Shown: positions 45,980 through 54,005 of the stretch, one piece after another
Position numbering within the stretch: the stretch's first letter is position 1
Layout: each line of letters starts with the position of its first letter
Assembly: GCF_900094705.1 (NCBI RefSeq)
Contig: NZ_FMAR01000013.1
Span: 1-64,000, forward strand
DNA length: 64,000 nucleotides
From: Chitinophaga costaii
GTDB taxonomy: Bacteria > Bacteroidota > Bacteroidia > Chitinophagales > Chitinophagaceae
Reading direction: 5' to 3'
The notes under the pieces: generated by a model
The model's input: the letters and a program-made list of their open reading frames with translations, nothing else
What the model was told of the DNA's origin: nothing
The model's database searches: none
Translations under genes and position numbers: made by a program

Positions 45980-47314
45980 ATGGCAATATTGAGTAAAGAA
46001 GAAGCACAGGTGTTATTAAAAAAGGTGATAGCCTTTTCCAAAGCCGACGAATGTGAAGCCAGCCTCTCCGGCAGTGAAGGCGGCAACATCCGGTATGCGC
46101 GCAATGCCATCTCCACTGCGGGCGATGTAAGTACGCTGAACTTGTCGGTAAGCGCTACTTATGGGAAAAAAACCGGCTCCGCGAGCATCAATGAATTTGA
46201 CGACGCCTCCCTGGAAAAAGTAGTACGCCGCGCCGAAGAACTGGCGCAACTGGCACCGGAAAATCCCGAGCACATGCCACTGCTGGGCCCACAGGAATAT
46301 AAAGAGGCCATCACCTTTCAACAGTCTACCGCAGATATGACGCCCGAAAGCCGCGCCGATGCCGTGGCACAGAGCATCAGTGTGTCTAAAGACGCCAAAT
46401 TACAAGCGGCGGGTTACATAGAAAACAGCACGGGTTTTAATGCCATTGCCAATTCAAAGGGACTGTTCGCCTATAATAAAGACAGCGACGTTATTTTCTC
46501 CATCACTACACGGAATGAAGAAGGCACCGGCTCCGGTTATGCTGCCCGGGGTTATAACGATGTGAAAAAACTGGATACCCTGAGCGCTACGAAAATAGCG
46601 GCTTCCAAGGCCAATGGTTCCGTTGGCGCCCGGGCTATTGAACCAGGAAAATACACCGTGATCCTGGAACCAGTGGCGGCTACTTATATGCTGGAAAACA
46701 TGTTCCGTGGTTTCGACGCCCGCAGTGCCGACGAAGGCCGCAGCTTCATGAGCAAGCCCGGTGGCGGTAATCGCCTTGGAGAGCAGCTGATGGATGAAAA
46801 AGTGAATATTTACTCAGATCCTTTTAATACAGAGCTGCCTTCTTCTACCTGGAGCCGCGACGGTTTGCCCCTGGACCGCATCAACTGGATTGAGAATGGA
46901 AAGGTGAAAAACCTGGCCTATAGCCGCTTTTGGGCAGATAAAAAAGGCGTGGCGCCAGTACCCTTCGGGTCTAATATCATCATGCAGGGTGGCGATCAGA
47001 CTACGGAACAACTGATTAAAAGTACAGAGAAAGGCATCCTGGTTTCACGGCTCTGGTATATTCGCCTTGTAGATGCACAAACCTTGCTGCTTACCGGCCT
47101 TACCCGCGACGGAACCTTTTATATTGAGAATGGGGAGATCAAATTCCCGATAAAGAACATGCGTTTCAATGAAAGCCCGGTGATCATGCTTAATAATGTA
47201 GAGGCATTGGGTAAGGTAGAAAGAAGTATCAGTGTAGAATCGTACCGCAGTTACCTTATTCCGCCGATAAAGATCCGCGACTTTACTTTTACTTCGCTGT
47301 CTGATGCGGTATAA
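45980..47314 (+). CDS. TldE/PmbA-family partner (copy 1)
   Basis: A 444-residue TldE/PmbA-type subunit: YARNAISTAGDVSTLNLSVS, EELAQLAPENPEHMPLLGPQ, ENSTGFNAIANSKGLFAYN and the C-terminal TLLLTGLTRDGTFYIENGEI with MRFNESPVIMLNNVEALG. It lacks HExxxH, as expected for the non-catalytic half of the TldD-TldE heterodimer. It has no signal peptide although the adjacent TldD does. A terminator follows at 47324. Confidence 0.9.
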   Translation: MAILSKEEAQVLLKKVIAFSKADECEASLSGSEGGNIRYARNAISTAGDVSTLNLSVSATYGKKTGSASINEFDDASLEKVVRRAEELAQLAPENPEHMPLLGPQEYKEAITFQQSTADMTPESRADAVAQSISVSKDAKLQAAGYIENSTGFNAIANSKGLFAYNKDSDVIFSITTRNEEGTGSGYAARGYNDVKKLDTLSATKIAASKANGSVGARAIEPGKYTVILEPVAATYMLENMFRGFDARSADEGRSFMSKPGGGNRLGEQLMDEKVNIYSDPFNTELPSSTWSRDGLPLDRINWIENGKVKNLAYSRFWADKKGVAPVPFGSNIIMQGGDQTTEQLIKSTEKGILVSRLWYIRLVDAQTLLLTGLTRDGTFYIENGEIKFPIKNMRFNESPVIMLNNVEALGKVERSISVESYRSYLIPPIKIRDFTFTSLSDAV

Positions 47315-47323
47315 TTATTACAA

Positions 47324-47362
47324 GTGGTTGCCTGCTATCTGCACGGCAACCACCTGTTTTTT
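47324..47362 (+). terminator. Terminator after the first TldD/TldE pair
   Basis: Nine-bp stem GTGGTTGCC (47324-47332) with GGCAACCAC (47345-47353), followed by CTG and a T6 run. It separates the two TldD/TldE pairs into distinct units or attenuates read-through. Confidence 0.8.
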
Positions 47363-47517
47363 GTAGCTAAATTATCTTGAAAAAATAATCCCCATATTTC
47401 CGTATTACTCCCAGGTTTTTGTAGTAAATTAAACAAGCATCAATAGCGGTTGAGGCGCTTACTTTTCTGCTTCAACATCCACCAAAATATTTACCTGGTA
47501 CTTAAAATCTATTCAAC

Positions 47518-49155
47518 TTGAAAAGAAGAGACTTCCTGCAATGGACCAGCATGGGCCTGGGTGCTACTATGCTTTCCGGCATTCCCCTCGTGGGCAAATC
47601 CGTGCCCCTGGATGCGCCCTGGTACACCGTGGATACGGCCATTAAAAAACAACTCGCCGACATTGCGTTGAACGCCGCCCGCGCCAAAGGGGCCACCTAT
47701 ACAGATGTGCGCATAGGGCGATACCTGAATCAGTATGTCATTACCCGCGAAGACAAGGTGCAAAATATTGTAAACACCGAATCTTATGGCATGGGCATCC
47801 GCGTGATTGCTAATGGCAGTTGGGGATTTGCGGCGACAGACAAGCTGGATAAAGACAGCATTGCCAATGCCGCCACACTGGCCGTGGCTATTGCCCGCGA
47901 GAACGCACGTTTGCTGACTGAACCCGTACAATTAGCCCCGCAAAAGGGGTATGGTGAAGTATCCTGGAAAACACCTATTGAAAAGAATGCTTTTGAAGTT
48001 CCCATCAAGGAAAAGGTAGACCTGCTGCTGCACGTTAATGATGCTGCCATTAAGGCCGGTGCCGATTATATGAACAGTTACCTTTTCCTGGTAAACGAAC
48101 AGAAATATTTTGCCTCTTCTGACGGTTCTTATATTGATCAGGACATTCATCGCATCTGGCCATATTTCAGCCTTACGAAAACGGATAAAAAAACAGGGAA
48201 ATTTGAATCCCGAGATGCCCTGAGCGCTCCTGTGGGTATGGGATGGGAGTATATGATACCCCGGGAGGAAGATAAAATAAAAGGCATTTCCACCCTGTAT
48301 AAAAAACGGTATGATATGGTGGAAGACGCCACCCAAGGCGCCAAGCAGATCGTGGAAAAAATGGCCGCAAAATCTGTAGAACCCGGTAAGTACGACTTGA
48401 TCCTGGATCCCTCTCACCTCTGGCTCACCATCCACGAATCGGTAGGGCATCCCACAGAACTGGACCGTGTGCTGGGCTATGAAGCTAATTTTGCCGGCAC
48501 CAGCTTCCTGACACTGGATAAGTGGGAGTCTAAAAAATTCAACTTCGGCAGCAAGCTGGTAAACATCAAGGCCGATAAAACACAGGTAGGTTCCCTGGGC
48601 GCTGTGGGATATGATGATGAAGGTGTGGGCACCCAGGAATGGGATCTCATTAAAGACGGGGTGCTGGTAAACTACCAGGTCATTCGCGACCAGGCCCATA
48701 TTATTGGTCTTCCCCAATCGCAGGGCTGCTGTTATGCAGATGGCTGGAACGATGTACAGTTTCAGCGCATGGCCAACGTATCGCTGCAACCTGGCAAGCA
48801 AACCCTCAGCCCTGCGGATATGATTAAAAACGTGGAAAAGGGTATTTACATTATTGGCAGCAGTTCTTTCTCCATAGATCAGCAGCGTTATAACTTCCAG
48901 TTCAGTGGGCAATTGTATTACGAGATTAAGCAAGGCAAGATTGTAGGTATGCTCAATGATGTAGCCTACCAGGCCAATACCCAGGAGTTCTGGAACAGTT
49001 GCTCCGCCATTGCAGACAAAAGCGACTACCGCCTGGGAGGCTCCTTCTTCGATGGCAAGGGCCAGCCTATACAGTCCAGCGCCGTTTCGCATGGGTCTTC
49101 CACCGCCCGTTTCGATAAAGTGAATGTGATTAACACGGCCCGCAAGCTGGGTTAA
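47518..49155 (+). CDS. tldD: TldD-family metallopeptidase, exported (copy 2)
   Basis: A 545-residue paralogue of the TldD at 44312, collinear over its whole length. It has the HESVGH zinc motif and the same FWNSCSAIADK cysteine. Its leader KRRDFLQWTSMGLGATML has a full twin-arginine motif (RRDFLQ), so Tat export is well supported. Start is TTG, as in copy 1. It pairs with the TldE-type gene 50 bp downstream. Together the four genes form a tandem duplication of a TldD-TldE unit. Confidence 0.9.
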   Translation: MKRRDFLQWTSMGLGATMLSGIPLVGKSVPLDAPWYTVDTAIKKQLADIALNAARAKGATYTDVRIGRYLNQYVITREDKVQNIVNTESYGMGIRVIANGSWGFAATDKLDKDSIANAATLAVAIARENARLLTEPVQLAPQKGYGEVSWKTPIEKNAFEVPIKEKVDLLLHVNDAAIKAGADYMNSYLFLVNEQKYFASSDGSYIDQDIHRIWPYFSLTKTDKKTGKFESRDALSAPVGMGWEYMIPREEDKIKGISTLYKKRYDMVEDATQGAKQIVEKMAAKSVEPGKYDLILDPSHLWLTIHESVGHPTELDRVLGYEANFAGTSFLTLDKWESKKFNFGSKLVNIKADKTQVGSLGAVGYDDEGVGTQEWDLIKDGVLVNYQVIRDQAHIIGLPQSQGCCYADGWNDVQFQRMANVSLQPGKQTLSPADMIKNVEKGIYIIGSSSFSIDQQRYNFQFSGQLYYEIKQGKIVGMLNDVAYQANTQEFWNSCSAIADKSDYRLGGSFFDGKGQPIQSSAVSHGSSTARFDKVNVINTARKLG

Positions 49156-49205
49156 CATGCTTTCACCGATTAACCTTCAACGATTCACCCTTAACTTTTT
49201 GCATA

Positions 49206-50540
49206 ATGCCAATACTTAGTAAAGAACAGGCAGAAACCTTGCTGAAAAAGGTGCTCCATTATTCAACGGCCGATGAATGCCAGGTAAGCCTTTACGGATC
49301 GGACGCCGGCAATATCCGTTATGCGCGCAATGCCGCTTCCACTAGCGGGGGCGTAAGTCTTACCCAACTGGCCGTTAGTTCCACTTTTGGCAAAAGAAAC
49401 GGTATTGCCACTATCAATGAATATGACGATGCCTCCCTGGAAAAAGTGGTGCGCCGCGCCGAGGAATTGGCTAAGCTAGCGCCCGAAAATCCCGAATACA
49501 TTAGCATACTCGGACCGCAGGAATATGCGGATAGTGTAACTTTTGTTCCCGCTACGGCGGCAGTAGACCCTAAGTATCGCGCCGATGCAGTGCAGCAAAG
49601 CCTGCAGATTTCAAAAGACAACAAACTTACCACCGCCGGCTTCCTGGAAAACAGTACTGGCTTTAATGCGCTGATGAACAGCAAAGGCTTATTTGCTTAC
49701 AATGCTGCCACCAATATCAATTTCAATGTAACCATGCGCACGGCAGACGGACAAGGTTCTGGTTATGCTACCAAGGGTTATAATGATGCCAGCAAGCTGG
49801 ATGTGGCGGCAGTATCCAGGTATGCAGCTTCCAAGGCCACCAGTGCGGCAAATGCCAAAGCTATAGAACCCGGAAAATACACCGTGATCCTGGAACCCGC
49901 AGCCGGTATTGTACTGCTGGAAAACCTGTACTTCGGACTGGACGCCCGCCAGGCCGACGAAGGCCGCAGCTTCCTGAGCAAAACCGGTGGCAAAACCAGG
50001 CTGGGAGAGAAGCTGGTAGACGAGCGGGTAAACATCTATTCAGATCCCCACTATCCCGAACTGCCCACAGCTACCTGGAGCGATGATGGCCGCCCACTGG
50101 AAAAAACGACCTGGATAGAAAATGGAGTAGTGAAAAACCTGGCCTACAGTCGTTACTGGGCCGAAAAGCAAAAGGTGAAAGCCGTGCCGCAGGGCAATGG
50201 CTTTATCATGGATGGCGGAACGGCCAGCCTGGAAGAGCTGATCAAGGACACAGAAAAGGGCATACTGGTTACCCGGCTATGGTACATTCGCCCCGTAGAC
50301 CCGCAAACCTTACTCTACACCGGCCTTACCCGCGACGGAACTTTTTACATAGAGAATGGCGAGATCAAATACCCGGTGAAGAACCTGCGCTTTAACGAAA
50401 GTCCGGTGATCATGCTCAATAACCTGGAGGCACTGGGTAAACCGGAGCGTACGGTGAGTGGTGAGACTAATATGCATGCCATAGTGCCGCCCCTAAAGCT
50501 GAGAGAATTTACCTTTACTTCTTTATCCGACGCGATATGA
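49206..50540 (+). CDS. TldE/PmbA-family partner (copy 2)
   Basis: A 444-residue paralogue of the TldE at 45980, identical in length, sharing the segments YARNAASTSGGVSLTQLAVS, ENSTGFNALMNSKGLFAYN and TLLYTGLTRDGTFYIENGEI. No HExxxH and no signal peptide. It should form the heterodimer with the TldD immediately upstream. A strong terminator follows 6 bp after the stop. Confidence 0.9.
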   Translation: MPILSKEQAETLLKKVLHYSTADECQVSLYGSDAGNIRYARNAASTSGGVSLTQLAVSSTFGKRNGIATINEYDDASLEKVVRRAEELAKLAPENPEYISILGPQEYADSVTFVPATAAVDPKYRADAVQQSLQISKDNKLTTAGFLENSTGFNALMNSKGLFAYNAATNINFNVTMRTADGQGSGYATKGYNDASKLDVAAVSRYAASKATSAANAKAIEPGKYTVILEPAAGIVLLENLYFGLDARQADEGRSFLSKTGGKTRLGEKLVDERVNIYSDPHYPELPTATWSDDGRPLEKTTWIENGVVKNLAYSRYWAEKQKVKAVPQGNGFIMDGGTASLEELIKDTEKGILVTRLWYIRPVDPQTLLYTGLTRDGTFYIENGEIKYPVKNLRFNESPVIMLNNLEALGKPERTVSGETNMHAIVPPLKLREFTFTSLSDAI

Positions 50541-50546
50541 AAAAAG

Positions 50547-50576
50547 AAAAAACCGGTCCGTAAAGACCGGTTTTTT
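50547..50576 (+). terminator. Terminator after the second TldD/TldE pair
   Basis: Stem AAAAAACCGGTC (50547-50558) with GACCGGTTTTTT (50565-50576); the loop is CGTAAA. The A/T arms make it bidirectional in form. Confidence 0.9.
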
Positions 50577-50822
50577 AATGGGATGCCGGTGGCAATTGCC
50601 TTCAACAACCAACATCTATGGCTGACGGGGTGGATTGGATTATTTTTCCTTTTCCTTGTACAATTTGAACAACGAAGAGAGCGCCGTTGTTATGTTTTTA
50701 GCCACGGTCGCTGCGGTAAACTCCCGCAGGGCTTGCTTTCAGGAAGCAGCTTTGCCCGGCATACCTGACTCTTTGTATGCTGGTGGGGGGTAACAAAACC
50801 ACGAAAGGGTGTATCTTTATGG

Positions 50823-50831
50823 TATAATTTG
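50823..50831 (+). promoter_or_regulatory. Possible Bacteroidota -7 element for NDH-2
   Basis: TATAATTTG lies 40 bp upstream of the NDH-2 ATG and is one base off the Bacteroidota -7 consensus TAnnTTTG. No convincing -33 element was identified, so this is tentative. The preceding 50577-50822 stretch holds no recognisable gene. Confidence 0.35.
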
Positions 50832-50870
50832 TGAACGAACGACAGGACTCAAAGCTTTAAAGCCAAGAAT

Positions 50871-52238
50871 ATGACACCAATGGAACACCTGGATACCAAC
50901 GGCCCACTGCCGCGTGTAGTGATTGTCGGGGGCGGTTTTGCCGGACTGGAAGTAGCCAAGAACCTGCGAAAAGCCCCGGTAGAAGTGCTGCTGCTGGATA
51001 AGCACAATTATCATACGTTTCAACCCTTACTTTACCAGGTTGCCTCTGGCGGCATTGAGGCCGAGTCTATAGCATTTCCCATTCGCCGCATTTTTTCCGA
51101 TCAAAAGAATTTTGTTTTCCGCATGGCGGAGGTGCAACGCATAGAAGCGGAGCAAAACATCCTCCATACAGAGGTGGGGCCCATTCGCTATGATTACCTG
51201 GTGATAGCCACTGGCGCCGATACCAATTTCTTTGGCAACGAGGAAATTAAACACTACTCTATGCCCATGAAGAGTATTCCAGAGGCCCTGAATTTGCGCA
51301 GCCTTATTCTTCAAAACCTGGAATTGGCATTGGTGGAGAAAGATCCTGAAAAGAAAAAAGCCCTCATGACCTTCGTGGTGGTGGGCGGTGGTCCTACCGG
51401 CGTTGAGCTGTCTGGATCACTTGGTGAATTGCGCAATAAAGTGCTGGTAAAGGAATATCCTGAACTAGACCCCAATGAAATGCGGGTGTTCCTGGTAGAA
51501 GGCAAGCCCCGTGTACTCGGCACCTTTAGCGAACAGGCATCGGCCAAGGCGGCCCGTTTCCTGCGCAAAATGGGTGTAGACGTAAGTAATGGTGTACATG
51601 TAAAGAGTTACGACGGTTACGAACTGCTGATAGACGATGGCCGTTGCATCCGCACCCGCAATGTGTTGTGGTCTGCCGGTGTAATGGGTGCCCTGCCGCC
51701 CGGCATTACCAACGGTGCGGTAGTACGTGGCAACCGCTTGCAAACGGATGCTTATTTCCGGGTGAAAGGTTTCAATAATGTATTTGCCATCGGCGATGTG
51801 TCGGTGGTGGTAACAGAGGCTACGCCAGAGGGATATCCCGGCGTAGCGCAAGTGGCCATACAGGAGGGGGGGCAGCTTGCCAAAAATATTGCCCGGCTCT
51901 TGAAAAACGAACCCCTTAAACCTTTTAAATATTTCGACAAAGGCTCGTTGGCCACCATTGGCCGCAATAAAGCGGTGGCAGACCTGGGCTTCATTCGCTT
52001 CCAGGGTTTTTTCGCCTGGCTAGTATGGATGTTTGTTCACTTAATGTCGTTGGTGGGTGCTCGCAACCGACTGATTGTATTTATTAACTGGGCCGGCAGT
52101 TACTTCACCTTCAATAGTATTACCCGCCTTATCATTCGTCGTTTCGACCGTGGAGATATAGAACAGCCGGCACCCAAACCGGCAGCGGCTACGCCTGCAC
52201 CCAGTGCAGATGCTACGGCGGCCACACGAAATGCCTGA
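50871..52238 (+). CDS. ndh: NAD(P)/FAD-dependent NADH dehydrogenase, NDH-2 type
   Basis: A 455-residue type II NADH:quinone oxidoreductase. FAD-binding motif VVIVGGGFAGLEVAKNL near the N-terminus, NADH-binding motif FVVVGGGPTGVELSG in the middle, GDVSVVV near the C-terminal FAD site, and a C-terminal amphipathic membrane anchor (FFAWLVWMFVHLMSLVGARN). It oxidises NADH to reduce the quinone pool without pumping protons, on the cytoplasmic face of the inner membrane. The last 20 residues are Ala/Pro-rich. Monocistronic, with its own upstream region and a downstream hairpin. Confidence 0.92.
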   Translation: MTPMEHLDTNGPLPRVVIVGGGFAGLEVAKNLRKAPVEVLLLDKHNYHTFQPLLYQVASGGIEAESIAFPIRRIFSDQKNFVFRMAEVQRIEAEQNILHTEVGPIRYDYLVIATGADTNFFGNEEIKHYSMPMKSIPEALNLRSLILQNLELALVEKDPEKKKALMTFVVVGGGPTGVELSGSLGELRNKVLVKEYPELDPNEMRVFLVEGKPRVLGTFSEQASAKAARFLRKMGVDVSNGVHVKSYDGYELLIDDGRCIRTRNVLWSAGVMGALPPGITNGAVVRGNRLQTDAYFRVKGFNNVFAIGDVSVVVTEATPEGYPGVAQVAIQEGGQLAKNIARLLKNEPLKPFKYFDKGSLATIGRNKAVADLGFIRFQGFFAWLVWMFVHLMSLVGARNRLIVFINWAGSYFTFNSITRLIIRRFDRGDIEQPAPKPAAATPAPSADATAATRNA

Positions 52239-52240
52239 TG

Positions 52241-52273
52241 CAAAAAAAAAGCCACAAACTCCCGTCTGTGGCT
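52241..52273 (-). terminator. Terminator of the HxlR regulator gene
   Basis: Stem AGCCACA/TGTGGCT (52250-52256 and 52267-52273), loop ACTCCCGTC-like, with an A9 run at 52242-52250 that reads as T9 on the minus strand. It lies 24 bp beyond the hxlR stop and may also end the converging NDH-2 transcript. Confidence 0.75.
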
Positions 52274-52296
52274 ATTTCCAGAGAATATTATTTCAT

Positions 52297-52674
52297 TTAT
52301 TCCACTCCAATTATACATTCGTCCCGTTCAAAGATCTCGCTTGAAAAGGTGCAGAGGTTGTCCAGCATGCTGGATAATTCGTTGCCTTTCTCCGTCAGGG
52401 CGTAGGTTACCTTGGCCGGTACGCCTGCATGCTGGTGTTTGGAGATCAGGCCATTTTTTTCCAATAGTTTCAAACGGTCGGACAGAATGTGATCGGTAAT
52501 ATGTTCCAGCGACTCCTTAATGCTGGAGAAGCGGTCGTTCCCGCCTTCGATCGTGAACAATACGTCGGTGATCCAGCGCTTGCTCAGCAGATATATCAAT
52601 TCATTGAGAGCACAGCGGCCTTCCAGGAATTCCTGGTTCAGGTAGTTTGATGAATTAGTCTTGCGTGTGGCCAT
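52297..52674 (-). CDS. HxlR-family winged-helix regulator
   Basis: A 125-residue HxlR protein: CALNELIYLLSKRWITDVLF, RFSSIKESLEHITDHILSDRLKLLEKNGLI (winged helix), and YALTEKGNELSSMLDNL. HxlR regulators respond to aldehydes, quinones or redox stress and often control adjacent oxidoreductases. This one is divergent from the zinc alcohol dehydrogenase gene 194 bp away, which is the likely target. An unusual final segment, RDECIIGVE, carries a cysteine that might be redox sensitive. Confidence 0.92.
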   Translation of the reverse strand: MATRKTNSSNYLNQEFLEGRCALNELIYLLSKRWITDVLFTIEGGNDRFSSIKESLEHITDHILSDRLKLLEKNGLISKHQHAGVPAKVTYALTEKGNELSSMLDNLCTFSSEIFERDECIIGVE

Positions 52675-52868
52675 CGCTTTCTATTTTGTGAGTTACTATT
52701 TAATCGATGAGTTATTGGCTACGTTGGTCAGATGGTGTTGCTTTGTACAACGGAACCCGTAATGGATAGATAGAAGAGAAGGAATTGGATCGAGCAACAA
52801 GATATTGACCAATTCACTGCAATTTACCTATTAAAGCGCAAAATAACTAAAACCAAACCGAACAATTT

Positions 52869-53912
52869 ATGATTGCAGCTAAAGGCTATGCAGCCGCACA
52901 GCCGTCAGCGCCCTTAGCGCCGTTCAATTTTGAACGCCGCGAAGTAGGCCCGCACGATGTAAAAATTGAAATCCTTTATTCCGGGGTTTGCCACTCCGAT
53001 CTCCACCAAGTTCGTTCAGAATGGGGGCAGGGCATTTTTCCCATGGTACCCGGCCACGAGATCGTGGGCCGCATCGTGGAAGTGGGAAATCATGTTAAAA
53101 AATTTAAAGTAGGCGACCTGGGCGGCATTGGCTGTTTCGTAGATTCCTGCCGTACCTGCCACAGTTGCCAGGAAGGCCTTGAACAGTATTGCGAAGTGGG
53201 CAGCGCTTCCACGTACAATGGTACAGAAATGGATCGTAAAACGCTTACTTATGGCGGCTACTCCAACGTGATCGTGACCGACGAAAACTATACCCTGAAA
53301 GTATCGCCAAACCTGCCCCTGCACCGTGTAGCACCACTGCTGTGCGCAGGTATCACTACCTATTCCCCCCTGCGCCACTGGAAGGTGGGCAAAGGCCAAA
53401 AGGTAGCCGTGGTAGGCCTGGGCGGCCTGGGTCACATGGCGGTGAAGTTTGCCGTAGCCATGGGCGCAGAAGTAACCGTACTCAGTACGTCGGCCAACAA
53501 GGAAAAGGACGCCAAAGAATTGGGCGCGCACAATTTCGTAGTGACCAAAGACCCGGAAGCCATGAAGGCAGTGTATAACACCCTGGATTTTATCCTGGAC
53601 TGCGTATCGGCCGAACACGACCTGAATAACTTTTTGTCGCTGCTGAAACGGGATGGTAAATTGGTGCTGGTAGGCGCTCCGCCGGAAGCCTCTCCCTTGC
53701 GTGCTTTCAGTCTTATACCTGGCCGCAAAACACTGGCCGGCTCTATGATTGGAGGCATTGCAGAAACCCAGGAAATGCTGGACTACTGTGCCGAACATAA
53801 CATTGTTTCCGATGTGGAAATGATTGCCATGAAGGACATCAACGAAGCTTACGAGCGCATGCTCAAAGGCGACGTGAAATACCGCTTCGTTATTGATATT
53901 GCTACGCTGTAA
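52869..53912 (+). CDS. Zinc-dependent NAD(P) alcohol dehydrogenase, YahK/cinnamyl-type
   Basis: A 347-residue medium-chain dehydrogenase. Catalytic zinc ligands are Cys41 (SGVCHSDLH) and His63-Glu64 (PGHE); structural zinc cysteines are 94, 97, 100 and 108. The Rossmann motif is VAVVGLGGLGHMAVKFA. The sequence around VLSTSANKEKDAKELGA is typical of NADPH-preferring aldehyde reductases of the YahK/CAD group. It probably reduces aldehydes to alcohols. Divergent from an HxlR regulator and followed by a terminator. Confidence 0.92.
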   Translation: MIAAKGYAAAQPSAPLAPFNFERREVGPHDVKIEILYSGVCHSDLHQVRSEWGQGIFPMVPGHEIVGRIVEVGNHVKKFKVGDLGGIGCFVDSCRTCHSCQEGLEQYCEVGSASTYNGTEMDRKTLTYGGYSNVIVTDENYTLKVSPNLPLHRVAPLLCAGITTYSPLRHWKVGKGQKVAVVGLGGLGHMAVKFAVAMGAEVTVLSTSANKEKDAKELGAHNFVVTKDPEAMKAVYNTLDFILDCVSAEHDLNNFLSLLKRDGKLVLVGAPPEASPLRAFSLIPGRKTLAGSMIGGIAETQEMLDYCAEHNIVSDVEMIAMKDINEAYERMLKGDVKYRFVIDIATL

Positions 53913-53929
53913 TGCGTTAGTAAGTGTTA

Positions 53930-53956
53930 AAGTCGGGGCATGCCCCGACTTTTTTG
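53930..53956 (+). terminator. Terminator after the alcohol dehydrogenase
   Basis: A 22-bp perfect palindrome AAGTCGGGGC-AT-GCCCCGACTT (53930-53951) followed by T5. The long loopless GC stem is a strong intrinsic terminator. Confidence 0.88.
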
Positions 53957-54005
53957 TTATCTTAGGTTGCACATTTGTTTTCCACTAAAATTATAAACGC
54001 TCATC

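Noticed and set aside
47932..49158. 408-codon minus-strand frame opposite tldD copy 2
   Set aside because: It is the antisense of a strongly supported TldD gene; long antisense frames arise from its codon use.
53016..53972. 318-codon minus-strand frame opposite the alcohol dehydrogenase
   Set aside because: Antisense shadow of a gene with intact zinc and Rossmann motifs, and it runs through the terminator at 53930-53956.
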